DNA of 64,000 nucleotides from Rhizobium sp. BK251 (GCF_004345245.1 NZ_SLUQ01000007.1:186001-250000), one strand, 5' to 3'; positions 32,057 to 39,430 are shown, counted from the first letter of the stretch. The notes: generated from the sequence alone by a model not told the origin. Made by a program: numbers and translations.

Positions 32057-34033
32057 ATGCCGTATCGCAAAGAGATTGATGGCCTTAGGGCCTTGGCGGT
32101 TGTTTCCGTAATTTTGTTTCATGGCGGCTTTGCCTTCTTTGGCGGCGGGTTCGTTGGGGTCGATGTCTTCTTCGTGATCAGCGGTTTCCTCATCACGACG
32201 ATCCTCCTCGAGGATATCCGCACTGGCAGCTTCTCCCTTGTGGAGTTCTACGAGAGGCGGGCGCGCCGCATCCTCCCGGCGCTCATTTTCGTCGTTGCGT
32301 GCTGTCTGCCGTTCGCCTGGCTCTGGATCATGCCGGCAGAGTTTCGCGCCTTTTCGGACAGTTTGGTCGCCGTCAGTCTTTCGGGGGCAAACTTCCTGTT
32401 CTGGTTTAAGAGCGGGTATTTTGCTCCGGAGGCGGGGGAGATACCCCTTCTTCATACTTGGAGCCTTGCGGTGGAAGAGCAGTACTACATGCTTTTTCCG
32501 TTGCTGCTCATCCTCTTGGCGAAGCTCGCGCCGCGCCGTCTGCCGCTCTGTCTCATCGCGATCGCCTGCACAAGCCTCCTCTACAGTGAATGGGCGTCAC
32601 GCGCCTATCCGTCCGCCAACTTCTATCTTCTGCCCTCGCGAGCATGGGAGTTCCTTGCCGGCTCCATCTGCAGCATCCTGCAAGAGAGGCGATTGCGGCG
32701 CGGTAACGACCTGCTTGCGCTGTTGGGCCTTGCCCTCATCGTCTTTTCGGTCCTTCACTTCGACGAGGCTTCGCCCATTCCGTCGCTCCTCGGCCTCGTT
32801 CCCATTATCGGTACTATGCTGGTTCTTCTCTTCGCGCGGCAGGGGACCGGCGTAGCCCGGTTGCTTTCGGGGCGGATTCCATCAGGGATCGGCAAAATCA
32901 GCTACAGTGCCTACCTTTGGCATCAGCCTCTCTTTGCATTTGCAAGGATCCGCAGCCTCGATGCTCCACCGCCGAGCACCATTGCCCTCCTCGCTTGCCT
33001 GTCGCTCGTTCTGGCATATTTTTCCTGGCGGTTCGTAGAGCAGCCGTTCCGTGGGAAAGGAGCCTGGCTGTCCTTCCGCGGGGTTGTGGTTTCAGCGTCT
33101 GCTGTACTTTTGCTATTCATCAGCTTGGGCGTCTATGGACACGACACGCGGGGCATTCCGTGGCGGCTGCCGTCCCCAATCAGCGATTTTGTCGCCCGCA
33201 ATGAATGGAGCAAGCACTGCCTTGTCGCTGACCGCGCGAATTGGGACAGGCTTCCGATCAAGGACTGCATCTTCAATGGCGGCTTTACAGAGAAATACGC
33301 GATCCTCGGCGATTCCGTCGCATCGTCGTTGACACCGGCGCTCGCCCACCAACTGGGTGACGCTGGCATTGCGCTGGAACAGATCACACACAGCTTCTGT
33401 GCGCCGCTGATGGGCGTTGCGATACACAACCGCCGTGCAAGCGATTGCGGCACCTTCAACGCGGAAGCAGTCGACCTGCTGGTTCGCAGCGACGTGAAGA
33501 CAGTCGTGCTTGCGGCCTCCTGGCAGGCATTCTTCAGCCAGCAGGGATATGATTTCGACGGAACTGAAGCCGAGCGGTCGGATGCCGGTCCGAGACTTCG
33601 GGCCGCCCTCGACAAGACCGTTCACGAGCTCACCTCCGCGGGTATCCGCGTCATCATCGTCTATCCGCACCCGATCGGCGACAGTCCGGTGGTGGCCAAG
33701 GCGGCAAAGCTCATGCACAAGGGCGTTGCAAAGCCGACGATTTCCATCTCGACGGATGAGTTTCGCAGGCAGGCATCGGAGGCCTACGCCTACCTCGACG
33801 GTCCCGGGGAGCAGGACGTCGTCAGGATCCATCCGGCCGAGGCATTCTGCGGGCAAGTCGAAAGCGGGCGCTGTGATCTTGCAAGGGATGGCAGGGCATA
33901 TGTTTTCGACGAGGTGCATTTCACGCCGGGCGGCGCGGAACTCGTCGCAGGGCAAATCATGGAACGCATTCGCGAAAGTGAGGCGCCGACAACGAAGCTC
34001 TCGTTCGGTGATCCTTCGCATGTCATGAACTAG
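32057..34033 (+). CDS. OafA-type acyltransferase with C-terminal SGNH domain
   Basis: A 658-aa membrane O-acyltransferase. Residues 1-350 form the ten-helix acyltransferase-3 domain, with the catalytic His22 in ILFHGGFAFF and the RRARRILPA motif. Residues about 370-650 form a periplasmic SGNH hydrolase-like domain, with block I GDSVASS and the C-terminal D-x-x-H in FDEVHFTPGG. Enzymes of this plan (OafA/OafB) transfer acetyl groups to O-antigen or other surface sugars. Its lower GC and position between speB and the bufferin block suggest acquisition. It is not in an operon with other sugar genes. Confidence 0.9.
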   Translation: MPYRKEIDGLRALAVVSVILFHGGFAFFGGGFVGVDVFFVISGFLITTILLEDIRTGSFSLVEFYERRARRILPALIFVVACCLPFAWLWIMPAEFRAFSDSLVAVSLSGANFLFWFKSGYFAPEAGEIPLLHTWSLAVEEQYYMLFPLLLILLAKLAPRRLPLCLIAIACTSLLYSEWASRAYPSANFYLLPSRAWEFLAGSICSILQERRLRRGNDLLALLGLALIVFSVLHFDEASPIPSLLGLVPIIGTMLVLLFARQGTGVARLLSGRIPSGIGKISYSAYLWHQPLFAFARIRSLDAPPPSTIALLACLSLVLAYFSWRFVEQPFRGKGAWLSFRGVVVSASAVLLLFISLGVYGHDTRGIPWRLPSPISDFVARNEWSKHCLVADRANWDRLPIKDCIFNGGFTEKYAILGDSVASSLTPALAHQLGDAGIALEQITHSFCAPLMGVAIHNRRASDCGTFNAEAVDLLVRSDVKTVVLAASWQAFFSQQGYDFDGTEAERSDAGPRLRAALDKTVHELTSAGIRVIIVYPHPIGDSPVVAKAAKLMHKGVAKPTISISTDEFRRQASEAYAYLDGPGEQDVVRIHPAEAFCGQVESGRCDLARDGRAYVFDEVHFTPGGAELVAGQIMERIRESEAPTTKLSFGDPSHVMN

Positions 34034-34183
34034 CTACTGCGCCGCGATCTCCGAAAATTCGTTGATTTGCAGGCGTTTATCTTGGAACACGTAAACGATC
34101 GCGTCTGTCGGCGGGGACGTTCGAAATGAGCGCCGATCAGATAGTCGAGCGTCGGTGCCTTCCGTCGGCGACCCACAAAGCAA

Positions 34184-34212
34184 CAAAAGGCCGGGATTGC
34201 TCTCGGCCCGAA
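34184..34212. terminator. Hairpin between acyltransferase and DoxX genes
   Basis: GGCCGGGA (34189-34196) pairs with TCTCGGCC (34201-34208) across TTGC, with one G-T pair. It follows the acyltransferase gene and precedes the 3' end of the DoxX gene on the other strand, so it can terminate both. Nearly the same sequence recurs at 38444-38463 at the other side of the bufferin block. Confidence 0.65.
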
Positions 34213-34223
34213 GGGCCTGGCGC

Positions 34224-34706
34224 TCAGCCGAGGAGCCCGAAACGACGTGCGATAAGATAGTCGAGGGAGAGGCGACCGGGGCCGCCGGCGGCGATGACCA
34301 GGAAGCAGACGGCCCAGGTGCCGTGCGTCGGCCAGGCGTCGGGATAGACGAAAATCTCGATGACCAGCGTCATGCCCAGGAGGGCGAGTGCCGACAGGCG
34401 ACTTGCGAGGCCGATGACGAGCAGGACCGGGAAGAAATGCTCGGCGAAGGCCGCGAGGTGGGCAGCGAGCCAGGGATCGACGAAAGGCACCTTGTATTCG
34501 TTCTCGAAGAGATAGACGGCGTTGTCGGTGACGTGCCAGCCGTCCACCTTCGTCTGGCCGGACTGCCAGAAGACGGCGGCAATCGAAAACCGGGAGACCA
34601 GGGCGATGAAATCGTGCGGGATGCGGTCGAGGAGCCGGAGCGCGCCATGAAGACGCTCGACTGTCGTGCGCGGCGGGGGAACGGTCATGCTCATGTCGCT
34701 ATTCAT
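34224..34706 (-). CDS. DoxX-family membrane protein of the bufferin operon
   Basis: A 160-aa protein with four hydrophobic helices: FIALVSRFSIAAVFWQSGQTK, AHLAAFAEHFFPVLLVIGLASRL, LALLGMTLVIEIFVYP and WAVCFLVIAAGGPGRLSLDYLI. The WQSG..K and AE...P.LL..GL patterns are typical of DoxX. DoxX-like proteins are commonly encoded with MNIO/DUF2063 genes and may support redox steps of maturation, but their role is not settled. ATG 34706 follows GGAAGGAGA and overlaps the end of the DUF2063 gene by 8 bp. It is the last gene of the operon. Confidence 0.87.
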   Translation of the reverse strand: MNSDMSMTVPPPRTTVERLHGALRLLDRIPHDFIALVSRFSIAAVFWQSGQTKVDGWHVTDNAVYLFENEYKVPFVDPWLAAHLAAFAEHFFPVLLVIGLASRLSALALLGMTLVIEIFVYPDAWPTHGTWAVCFLVIAAGGPGRLSLDYLIARRFGLLG

Positions 34707-35475
34707 CGGTGTCTCCTTCCTTGCGGATGGTGGTGAAGGCGCCGGACTGGATGAGGCCGGCAAGATTGGTCGAAAGGTCGAATTCGGGAGCGGCGAGCAC
34801 AGCACCTTCGGCGGCCGCGGCAAGCGTCGCACCCTTGGCAAGCGCCTGCAGGAAGGCAGCGCCGCCCGGTGGAAGACGGTGGACCTCGACGAGCATGTGG
34901 GGACGAACCACCAGCGCATCTTCGCCCGTCCACGGATCGATCGGCGCAACGTCGAGTTCTCCGGCATTCATTGCCCAGATGGTGACAACGGGATGGGTCG
35001 AATGCAGGATCGACAGTGACGGGTGCGGCACCAGGCGAAGGCCGGCCAGCGCCCCCGGACCGACCTTCGCAAGTTCTGCAGGATCGAGCGGTTCGACGTC
35101 CGCCGCGTGGTAGGCGCGGCCCCGTGCCGCCTCGAGCCGGATGACGTCGGGGAGGTATGCGAGCGCCCGGGCCGGCTCGAAGCCTGCTACGAAGTCCGCG
35201 AAGTTGTCTCCATAGGAGAGAAGGAGCGGCGAGCGCGGCGGATGCAGCTGGACGAACGCCCGTGCCATCGCCGCGAAGAAGTCCTTCCCGACGATCTGTT
35301 CGGCGGCCGGGAAGCGCGATGCAATCGCGCCCGTCAGGCCGGTCGATACATTGTTGCGGTAGACGCCGAAGCGGCGTTCCGGCTCGCGCCCGTTCCAGGC
35401 CGCAAGGCCGGGCGGAACGGGAAGCCCCGCATCCGCGAGCGCCGCGGCGAAGCGTGTCTGTATATCGGCCGACAT
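34699..35475 (-). CDS. bufC: DUF2063 / HvfC-BufC partner protein
   Basis: A 258-aa soluble protein. The N-terminal part contains RRFGVYRNNVSTGLTGAIAS and FPAAEQIVGKDFFAAMARAFV, the DUF2063 signature now called HvfC/BufC N-terminal domain. A C-terminal beta-rich domain follows. In MNIO-RiPP systems this protein pairs with the iron oxidase and is thought to bring the precursor peptide to it. It starts 8 bp after the MNIO gene stop and overlaps the DoxX gene, so all three are translated together. The symbol is by family, not by experiment. Confidence 0.9.
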   Translation of the reverse strand: MSADIQTRFAAALADAGLPVPPGLAAWNGREPERRFGVYRNNVSTGLTGAIASRFPAAEQIVGKDFFAAMARAFVQLHPPRSPLLLSYGDNFADFVAGFEPARALAYLPDVIRLEAARGRAYHAADVEPLDPAELAKVGPGALAGLRLVPHPSLSILHSTHPVVTIWAMNAGELDVAPIDPWTGEDALVVRPHMLVEVHRLPPGGAAFLQALAKGATLAAAAEGAVLAAPEFDLSTNLAGLIQSGAFTTIRKEGDTDE

Positions 35476-35483
35476 GGCGAGCC

Positions 35484-36338
35484 TCACGCGGCGCGCCGCC
35501 GAGCGGCGGCATCGAGGATGGACTGGGCGGCCTCCGCCTCGCTGCGCAGGACCGTCCATTCTGGCACGTCGTTGTCCCACTCGACGAGGCTCGCGACCGG
35601 ACCGGTGCGCGCGATGACGTCTTCGTAGAGCGCCCAGACGGGATCTTTGACCGGCGTGTCGTGGCTGTCGATCAGGAGCGGCGCGCCAAGATCGTCGACG
35701 GTCTCGGAATGGCCGCTCAGATGGATTTCGCGGACCTTTTCCAGCGGGAAGCGGGCGATATAGGCGGCTGGGTCGAGGCGGTGGTTGGTCGCGGCCACGA
35801 AGACGTTGTTGACGTCGAGCAGCAGGCCGCAGCCGCTGCGGCGGGAGACTTCGGCGAGGAATTCGGTCTCCTCGATCGTGCTTTCCTCGAAGAGCAGGTA
35901 TGTCGCGGGATTCTCGAGCAGCATCTGCCGCTTCAACGTCTCCTGCACCTGGTCGACATGTTCGGCGACGCGGGCAAGCGTGGCCTCGGTATAGGGAAGC
36001 GGCAGGAGGTCGTTGAGGAACACGCTGTCATGCGTCGACCATGCAAGATGCTCGGAGAAGCTTTCCGGCTCGTAGCGGTCGCAGACGATCTTCAGCCGGG
36101 CGAGATGCTCTCTGTCGAGCGGTTGCATCGAGCCGATCGAAAGGCCGACTCCGTGGATGGAGAGCGCATAGTCCTGGCGCAGCTTGCCGAGCTGGGCATG
36201 CGGCGGACCGCCGGCGCCCATATAGTTCTCGGCATGGACTTCGAAGAAGCCGATCGGCTGCCGCTGGCTGATGATTTCGGCAAAATGTTCGGGCTTGAAG
36301 CCGACGCCGGCATGGCGTGGCAGTTCGGACGCTTTCAT
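35484..36338 (-). CDS. bufB: MNIO (DUF692) multinuclear iron oxidase, BufB-like
   Basis: A 284-aa TIM-barrel enzyme of the DUF692 family. Metal-ligand motifs appear in order: FFEVHAENY (about 32-39), LSIHGVG (His62), SEHLAW (His97), LENPATY (Asn143), LLLDVNNVFVAA (Asp175, Asn177-178), IHLSGHSE (His206, His210) and IDSHDTPV (Asp224, His226). MNIOs use two or three Fe ions and oxygen to rebuild cysteine residues of precursor peptides; for bufferins the reported product is a thiooxazole, for methanobactin an oxazolone/thioamide. Two precursor genes lie directly upstream and DUF2063 directly downstream, the standard bufferin context. Confidence 0.94.
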   Translation of the reverse strand: MKASELPRHAGVGFKPEHFAEIISQRQPIGFFEVHAENYMGAGGPPHAQLGKLRQDYALSIHGVGLSIGSMQPLDREHLARLKIVCDRYEPESFSEHLAWSTHDSVFLNDLLPLPYTEATLARVAEHVDQVQETLKRQMLLENPATYLLFEESTIEETEFLAEVSRRSGCGLLLDVNNVFVAATNHRLDPAAYIARFPLEKVREIHLSGHSETVDDLGAPLLIDSHDTPVKDPVWALYEDVIARTGPVASLVEWDNDVPEWTVLRSEAEAAQSILDAAARRRAA

Positions 36339-36410
36339 GATGGATCTCCTTGAGGTCGGACGGACGGCGCCGGGGATGCGCCGTCCGTGAATGCAGGGGC
36401 GGTCGCCTGC

Positions 36411-36695
36411 TCAGGCGGGAGCCGGACCCTGCATCAGAGTGCCGTGGCCGTTCGGCGTCTTCATAGCCTCGCACGTCCCGGCGGGAACCAGCTTCCAGGA
36501 GTTCTGCTGGTAGTCGATCTTTGCGGTGCCGGCGCAGGTGGTGCCGGCACCAGCGGCGCAATCGTTCTGGCCCTTGAGCGCGATGCCGTAGCACTTCTCC
36601 TTCGCATCGGCGGCAGCCGAGGGCTGCACGCTGCCGATCAGCGTCAGCGCCGTAGCGACGGATGCAGCAAGGACGGTTGCGGAACGTATGGTCAT
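36411..36695 (-). CDS. bufA: Bufferin-type precursor peptide, second copy (DUF2282)
   Basis: A 94-aa exported peptide. Signal peptide residues 1-29 (VLAASVATALTLIGSVQPSAAA) precede a mature part with four cysteines, 35, 46, 54 and 75. The core is EKCYGIALKGQNDCAAG, then TTCAGTAKIDYQQNSWKLVPAGTCEAM. EKCYG.A..GQNDCA and VP.GTC are the hallmarks of DUF2282 bufferins. The tail after Cys75 holds Met and His (MKTPNGHGTLM) and is longer than in copy one. It lies 35 bp downstream of the first copy and 72 bp upstream of bufB, in the same transcript. It is about 60% identical by eye to copy one in the mature region. Confidence 0.92.
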   Translation of the reverse strand: MTIRSATVLAASVATALTLIGSVQPSAAADAKEKCYGIALKGQNDCAAGAGTTCAGTAKIDYQQNSWKLVPAGTCEAMKTPNGHGTLMQGPAPA

Positions 36696-36730
36696 GTTCG
36701 ATCTCCGGTGATGAAACGAGGAAGTGCGGT

Positions 36731-37003
36731 TCAGGCGGGCGTTGCCGAGCCATGACCGCCGCCCGGCGTCATCATGGACGTGCAGGTGCCGGCGGGAACG
36801 AGCTTGAAGGACATCTTGTCGTAGTCGGTCATCGACTTGCCGGCGCAGTCATGCTTGCCGGCGGCACAATCGTTCTGGCCCTTGAGTGCGACGCCGTAGC
36901 ATTTTTCCTTCGCGTCGGCGGCGTAGGCTGGTGCGGCGACAACAGCGGCAAGCGCAGATGCCAGAGAGCCGGCGAGGGCGAGGGTGACGATGCTGTTCTT
37001 CAT
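36731..37003 (-). CDS. bufA: Bufferin-type precursor peptide, first copy (DUF2282)
   Basis: A 90-aa exported peptide, first gene of the operon. The signal peptide ends near APAYAAD. The mature sequence carries Cys35, Cys46, Cys53 and Cys74 in EKCYGVALKGQNDCAAGKHD, CAGKSMTDYDKMSFKLVPAG and TCTSMM, with a Gly/His/Met tail (MMTPGGGHGS). By analogy with Caulobacter bufferins, the two central cysteines would be changed by the MNIO and the product would bind copper in the periplasm. ATG 37003 is preceded by GGAGA. An ECF-type promoter lies at 37052-37077, giving a leader of about 40 nt. Confidence 0.93.
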   Translation of the reverse strand: MKNSIVTLALAGSLASALAAVVAAPAYAADAKEKCYGVALKGQNDCAAGKHDCAGKSMTDYDKMSFKLVPAGTCTSMMTPGGGHGSATPA

Positions 37004-37051
37004 GGTTCTGTCTCCGTTTCGGGGAAGCCGTCATTGGCTTGCATCAGGGGC

Positions 37052-37077
37052 TACGGAGGCACATTTGGATTCGTTAC
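37052..37077 (-). promoter_or_regulatory. ECF-type promoter of the bufferin operon
   Basis: On the minus strand GTAAC (37077-37073) and CGTA (37055-37052) are separated by exactly 17 bases. The same pair with the same spacing occurs in front of the divergent sigma gene, and both spacers contain an ATGTG followed by GCC-like bases. The start of transcription would fall near 37045, about 40 nt before the first precursor gene. The motif resembles the GTAACC/CGAA-type promoters I recall for Caulobacter SigF. Confidence 0.78.
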
Positions 37078-37188
37078 AGCGAGTTCATCTATTTTTTGCG
37101 GGATGGGTCTTGCCGTCGTCGCCGCTGCGGGTGAGAAAGCCTGCAAAGCAAGACGTTGCGCGCTCTGACGATAAATTTCGCGGGGCCG

Positions 37189-37214
37189 GTAACAAAAATG
37201 TGTGCCCGTGCGTA
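37189..37214 (+). promoter_or_regulatory. ECF-type promoter of the sigma/anti-sigma operon
   Basis: GTAAC (37189-37193), 17 bases, CGTA (37211-37214). It matches the bufferin promoter on the other strand in both elements and in spacing, indicating that the sigma factor drives its own gene and the divergent operon. Transcription would begin near 37221, leaving a very short or absent leader before the GTG at 37229. Confidence 0.75.
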
Positions 37215-37228
37215 GAGGATGATGTCGG

Positions 37229-37795
37229 GTGAAACATTCGGCGCGTGAAGAGGAATGGGCAGGCTGGATGCGCAGCGCCATGAAAGGCGACACGCAGGCC
37301 TACCATCGCTTTCTTTCGGCGGTCACGCCGCACCTGCGCGCCATGGCCCGCCGGCGCTGCGACCAGTTCGGAGCACCGGCGAGTGAAGCCGAGGACGTCG
37401 TGCAGGAAGTGCTGCTCGCCGTTCACTTGAAGCGCGGCACCTGGGATCCGGCGCGTCCGATCGGGCCGTGGCTGTCGACCATCGTGCGCAACAAGCTGAT
37501 CGACAGCCTCAGGCGCCGCGGCCGCCACGTCAGCGTTCCGATCGAGGACGTGGTGGCAACCCTGGAGGCCGAGGAGAAGGTCGACCCCTTGGATCGGCTG
37601 GACGCCGAACATATGTTGGAGCGGCTCAAGGATCCGCAGCGCGATATCGTACGCTCGATCTCGATCCAGGGCGCCGGTGTGCGCGAGACGGCCGAGCGGC
37701 TGAAGATGAGCGAAGGGGCGGTGCGCGTCGCCCTTCACAGGGCGCTGAAATCGCTGGCGGCCCTTTATCGGAGTGACGGAAGTGAAAACGGATGA
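37229..37795 (+). CDS. ECF sigma factor (SigF-like)
   Basis: A 188-aa ECF sigma factor. Region 2 includes WAGWMRSAMKGDTQAYHRFLSAVTPHL and EAEDVVQEVLLAVHLKRGTW, with the conserved D..QE; WLSTIVRNKLIDSLRRRGRH lies at region 2.4; and region 4 is QRDIVRSISIQGAGVRETAERLKMSEGAVRVALHRALKSL. There is no long spacer or extra domain. GTG 37229 keeps the conserved EEEW start. GAGGA at 37215-37219 would serve as ribosome site only if transcription starts upstream of it. It is followed by and overlaps the anti-sigma gene. The divergent bufferin operon is its obvious target. Confidence 0.92.
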   Translation: MKHSAREEEWAGWMRSAMKGDTQAYHRFLSAVTPHLRAMARRRCDQFGAPASEAEDVVQEVLLAVHLKRGTWDPARPIGPWLSTIVRNKLIDSLRRRGRHVSVPIEDVVATLEAEEKVDPLDRLDAEHMLERLKDPQRDIVRSISIQGAGVRETAERLKMSEGAVRVALHRALKSLAALYRSDGSENG

Positions 37796-38417
37796 CCTGA
37801 TCAATCTCATGGCGCAGGATGCCCCGGTCCGCATGCGGCTCGGCCGTATGATGCTGATGGCGCTGCTGATCGGCATCGGCGTTTCTGCCGCGCTCATGAT
37901 CTCGACGATCGGCGTCCGCCACAACATGCTGACGGTCTTCGAGACCGCTCGCGTCTTCTTCAAGATCTGCGTGACCCTTGTCCTGGCGATCACTGCCAGC
38001 CGCCTCGTGTTCCAGATCGGCCGTCCCGGCGTTCCGCTGAAAACCCTGGCAATGGCACTCCTCCTGCCTGCGGCCATGGTGGTCGTCGGTGTCGGCGCAG
38101 AATTGATCGTCGTGCCCCAGCAGCAATGGGCCGCGAGCATGGTCGGCCGCAATGCCGGCTACTGCCTCCTGATCATTCCGGTGCTTTCGCTGGCGCCGCT
38201 TGCGGGTTTCCTGCTGGCGCTTCGCAACGGCGCACCCGGCAATCCGGGGCTTGCAGGCGCAGTCGCCGGACTGGCGGCGGGCGGCATCGCCGCCGCGATC
38301 TATGCCTGGCACTGCCCCGACGACAGTCCGCTTTTCCTGGCAAGCTGGTACGCAATGGCGATCGCCGTCGTGACGGTCGCGGGCTTCTTAATCGGAAGAC
38401 GGGCGCTGCGCTGGTAG
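37782..38417 (+). CDS. nrsF: NrsF-type anti-sigma factor (DUF1109)
   Basis: A 211-aa protein with six predicted transmembrane helices and a short cytosolic N-terminus (MKTDDLINLMAQDAPVRMRL) that would hold the sigma factor. Cys128 (NAGYCLLIIP) and Cys178 (YAWHCPDDSPLF) sit at the membrane/periplasm boundary. DUF1109/NrsF proteins of Caulobacter need two such cysteines to sense metal or redox stress. The C-terminal HCPDDSP.F..WY pattern is the family signature. GTG 37782 has GGAG eight bases upstream and is preferred over GTG 37773. It overlaps the sigma gene by 14 bp. Confidence 0.9.
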   Translation: MKTDDLINLMAQDAPVRMRLGRMMLMALLIGIGVSAALMISTIGVRHNMLTVFETARVFFKICVTLVLAITASRLVFQIGRPGVPLKTLAMALLLPAAMVVVGVGAELIVVPQQQWAASMVGRNAGYCLLIIPVLSLAPLAGFLLALRNGAPGNPGLAGAVAGLAAGGIAAAIYAWHCPDDSPLFLASWYAMAIAVVTVAGFLIGRRALRW

Positions 38418-38436
38418 GCCTGTCGCGACCCGGCAA

Positions 38437-38466
38437 CAAACAAGGCCGGGATTGCTCCCGGCCTTG
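38437..38466. terminator. Convergent hairpin terminator
   Basis: CAAGGCCGGGA pairs with TCCCGGCCTTG around TTGC, an 11-bp stem (38441-38466). It lies between the anti-sigma gene and rpsI, which converge, and can end both. Its central 20 bases match 34189-34208 with one difference. Confidence 0.85.
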
Positions 38467-38491
38467 AAGGTTTCCGTATTCCCGTAAGCGA

Positions 38492-38962
38492 TTAGCGCTT
38501 GGAGAACTGGAACGAACGACGGGCCTTGGCCTTGCCGTACTTCTTGCGTTCGACGACGCGGCTGTCGCGCGTCAGGAAGCCGCCCTTCTTCAGGACCGGG
38601 CGCAGGCCCGGCTCGAAGTAGGTGAGCGCCTTGGAGATGCCGTGACGAACGGCACCGGCCTGGCCGGAAAGGCCGCCGCCGGCAACGGTCGCGTCGATGT
38701 CGAACTGGCCGTCACGGGCAACTGCGACGATCGGCTGGCGCAGGATCATCTGCAGAACCGGACGCGCGAAATAGGTCGCGAATTCCTTGCCGTTGACGGT
38801 GATCTTGCCGGAGCCCGGCTTGACCCAGACGCGGGCGACGGCGTTCTTGCGCTTGCCGGTCGCGTAGGAGCGGCCTTGGGCGTCGACCTTGCGGACGTGA
38901 ACCGGAGCGGCCGGAGCATCCGTCGAGGTGCCGAGTTCCTTCAGGGAGGAGAGGTCAGCCAT
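38492..38962 (-). CDS. rpsI: 30S ribosomal protein S9 (uS9)
   Basis: A 156-codon gene for uS9. It ends in the invariant basic tail (RDSRVVERKKYGKAKARRSFQFSKR), whose last Arg contacts P-site tRNA. The core GRSYATGKRKNAVARVWVKPGSGKITVNG is diagnostic. The N-terminal extension of about 28 residues (MADLSSLKELGTSTDAPAAP) is usual in Rhizobiales. It is 3 bp downstream of rplM, the standard rplM-rpsI operon. Confidence 0.98.
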   Translation of the reverse strand: MADLSSLKELGTSTDAPAAPVHVRKVDAQGRSYATGKRKNAVARVWVKPGSGKITVNGKEFATYFARPVLQMILRQPIVAVARDGQFDIDATVAGGGLSGQAGAVRHGISKALTYFEPGLRPVLKKGGFLTRDSRVVERKKYGKAKARRSFQFSKR

Positions 38963-38965
38963 TTA

Positions 38966-39430
38966 TCAGGCGCTCCTTACGTTCTTCTTGTTCAGCTTTG
39001 CGACGTCGAGGACGGCCGGCTGCTGCGCTTCGTGGGGATGGTTGGAGCCGGCGTAAACACGCAGGTTCTTCATCTGGCGACGGCCGAGCGGGCCACGCGG
39101 AACCATGCGCTCAACGGCCTTCTCGAGGACGCGCTCCGGGAAGCGGCCTTCGATGATCTGGCGCGCGCTGCGCTCCTTGATGCCGCCGGCATAACCGGTG
39201 TGCCAGTAATAGACCTTGTCTTCGTACTTCTTGCCGGTGAAGACGACCTTGTCGGCATTGATGACGATGACGTTGTCGCCGTCGTCAACGTGAGGCGTGA
39301 AGGTTGCCTTGTGCTTGCCACGCAGGCGCATGGCGATGAGAGAAGCGAGGCGGCCGACGACGAGACCTTCGGCGTCGATGAGAACCCACTTCTTCTCCAC
39401 CTCTGCAGGCTTCTGGGAGAAGGTTGCCAT
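38966..39430 (-). CDS. rplM: 50S ribosomal protein L13 (uL13)
   Basis: A 154-aa uL13. WVLIDAEGLVVGRLASLIAMRLRGKHKATFTPHVDDGDNVIVINA, GKKYEDKVYYWHTGYAGGIK, FPERVLEKAVERMVPRGPLGRRQMKNLRVYAGSNHPH are the family motifs in order. It is encoded first in the rplM-rpsI operon. ATG 39430 is the normal family start; the in-frame extension upstream is not ribosomal-like. Confidence 0.98.
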   Translation of the reverse strand: MATFSQKPAEVEKKWVLIDAEGLVVGRLASLIAMRLRGKHKATFTPHVDDGDNVIVINADKVVFTGKKYEDKVYYWHTGYAGGIKERSARQIIEGRFPERVLEKAVERMVPRGPLGRRQMKNLRVYAGSNHPHEAQQPAVLDVAKLNKKNVRSA

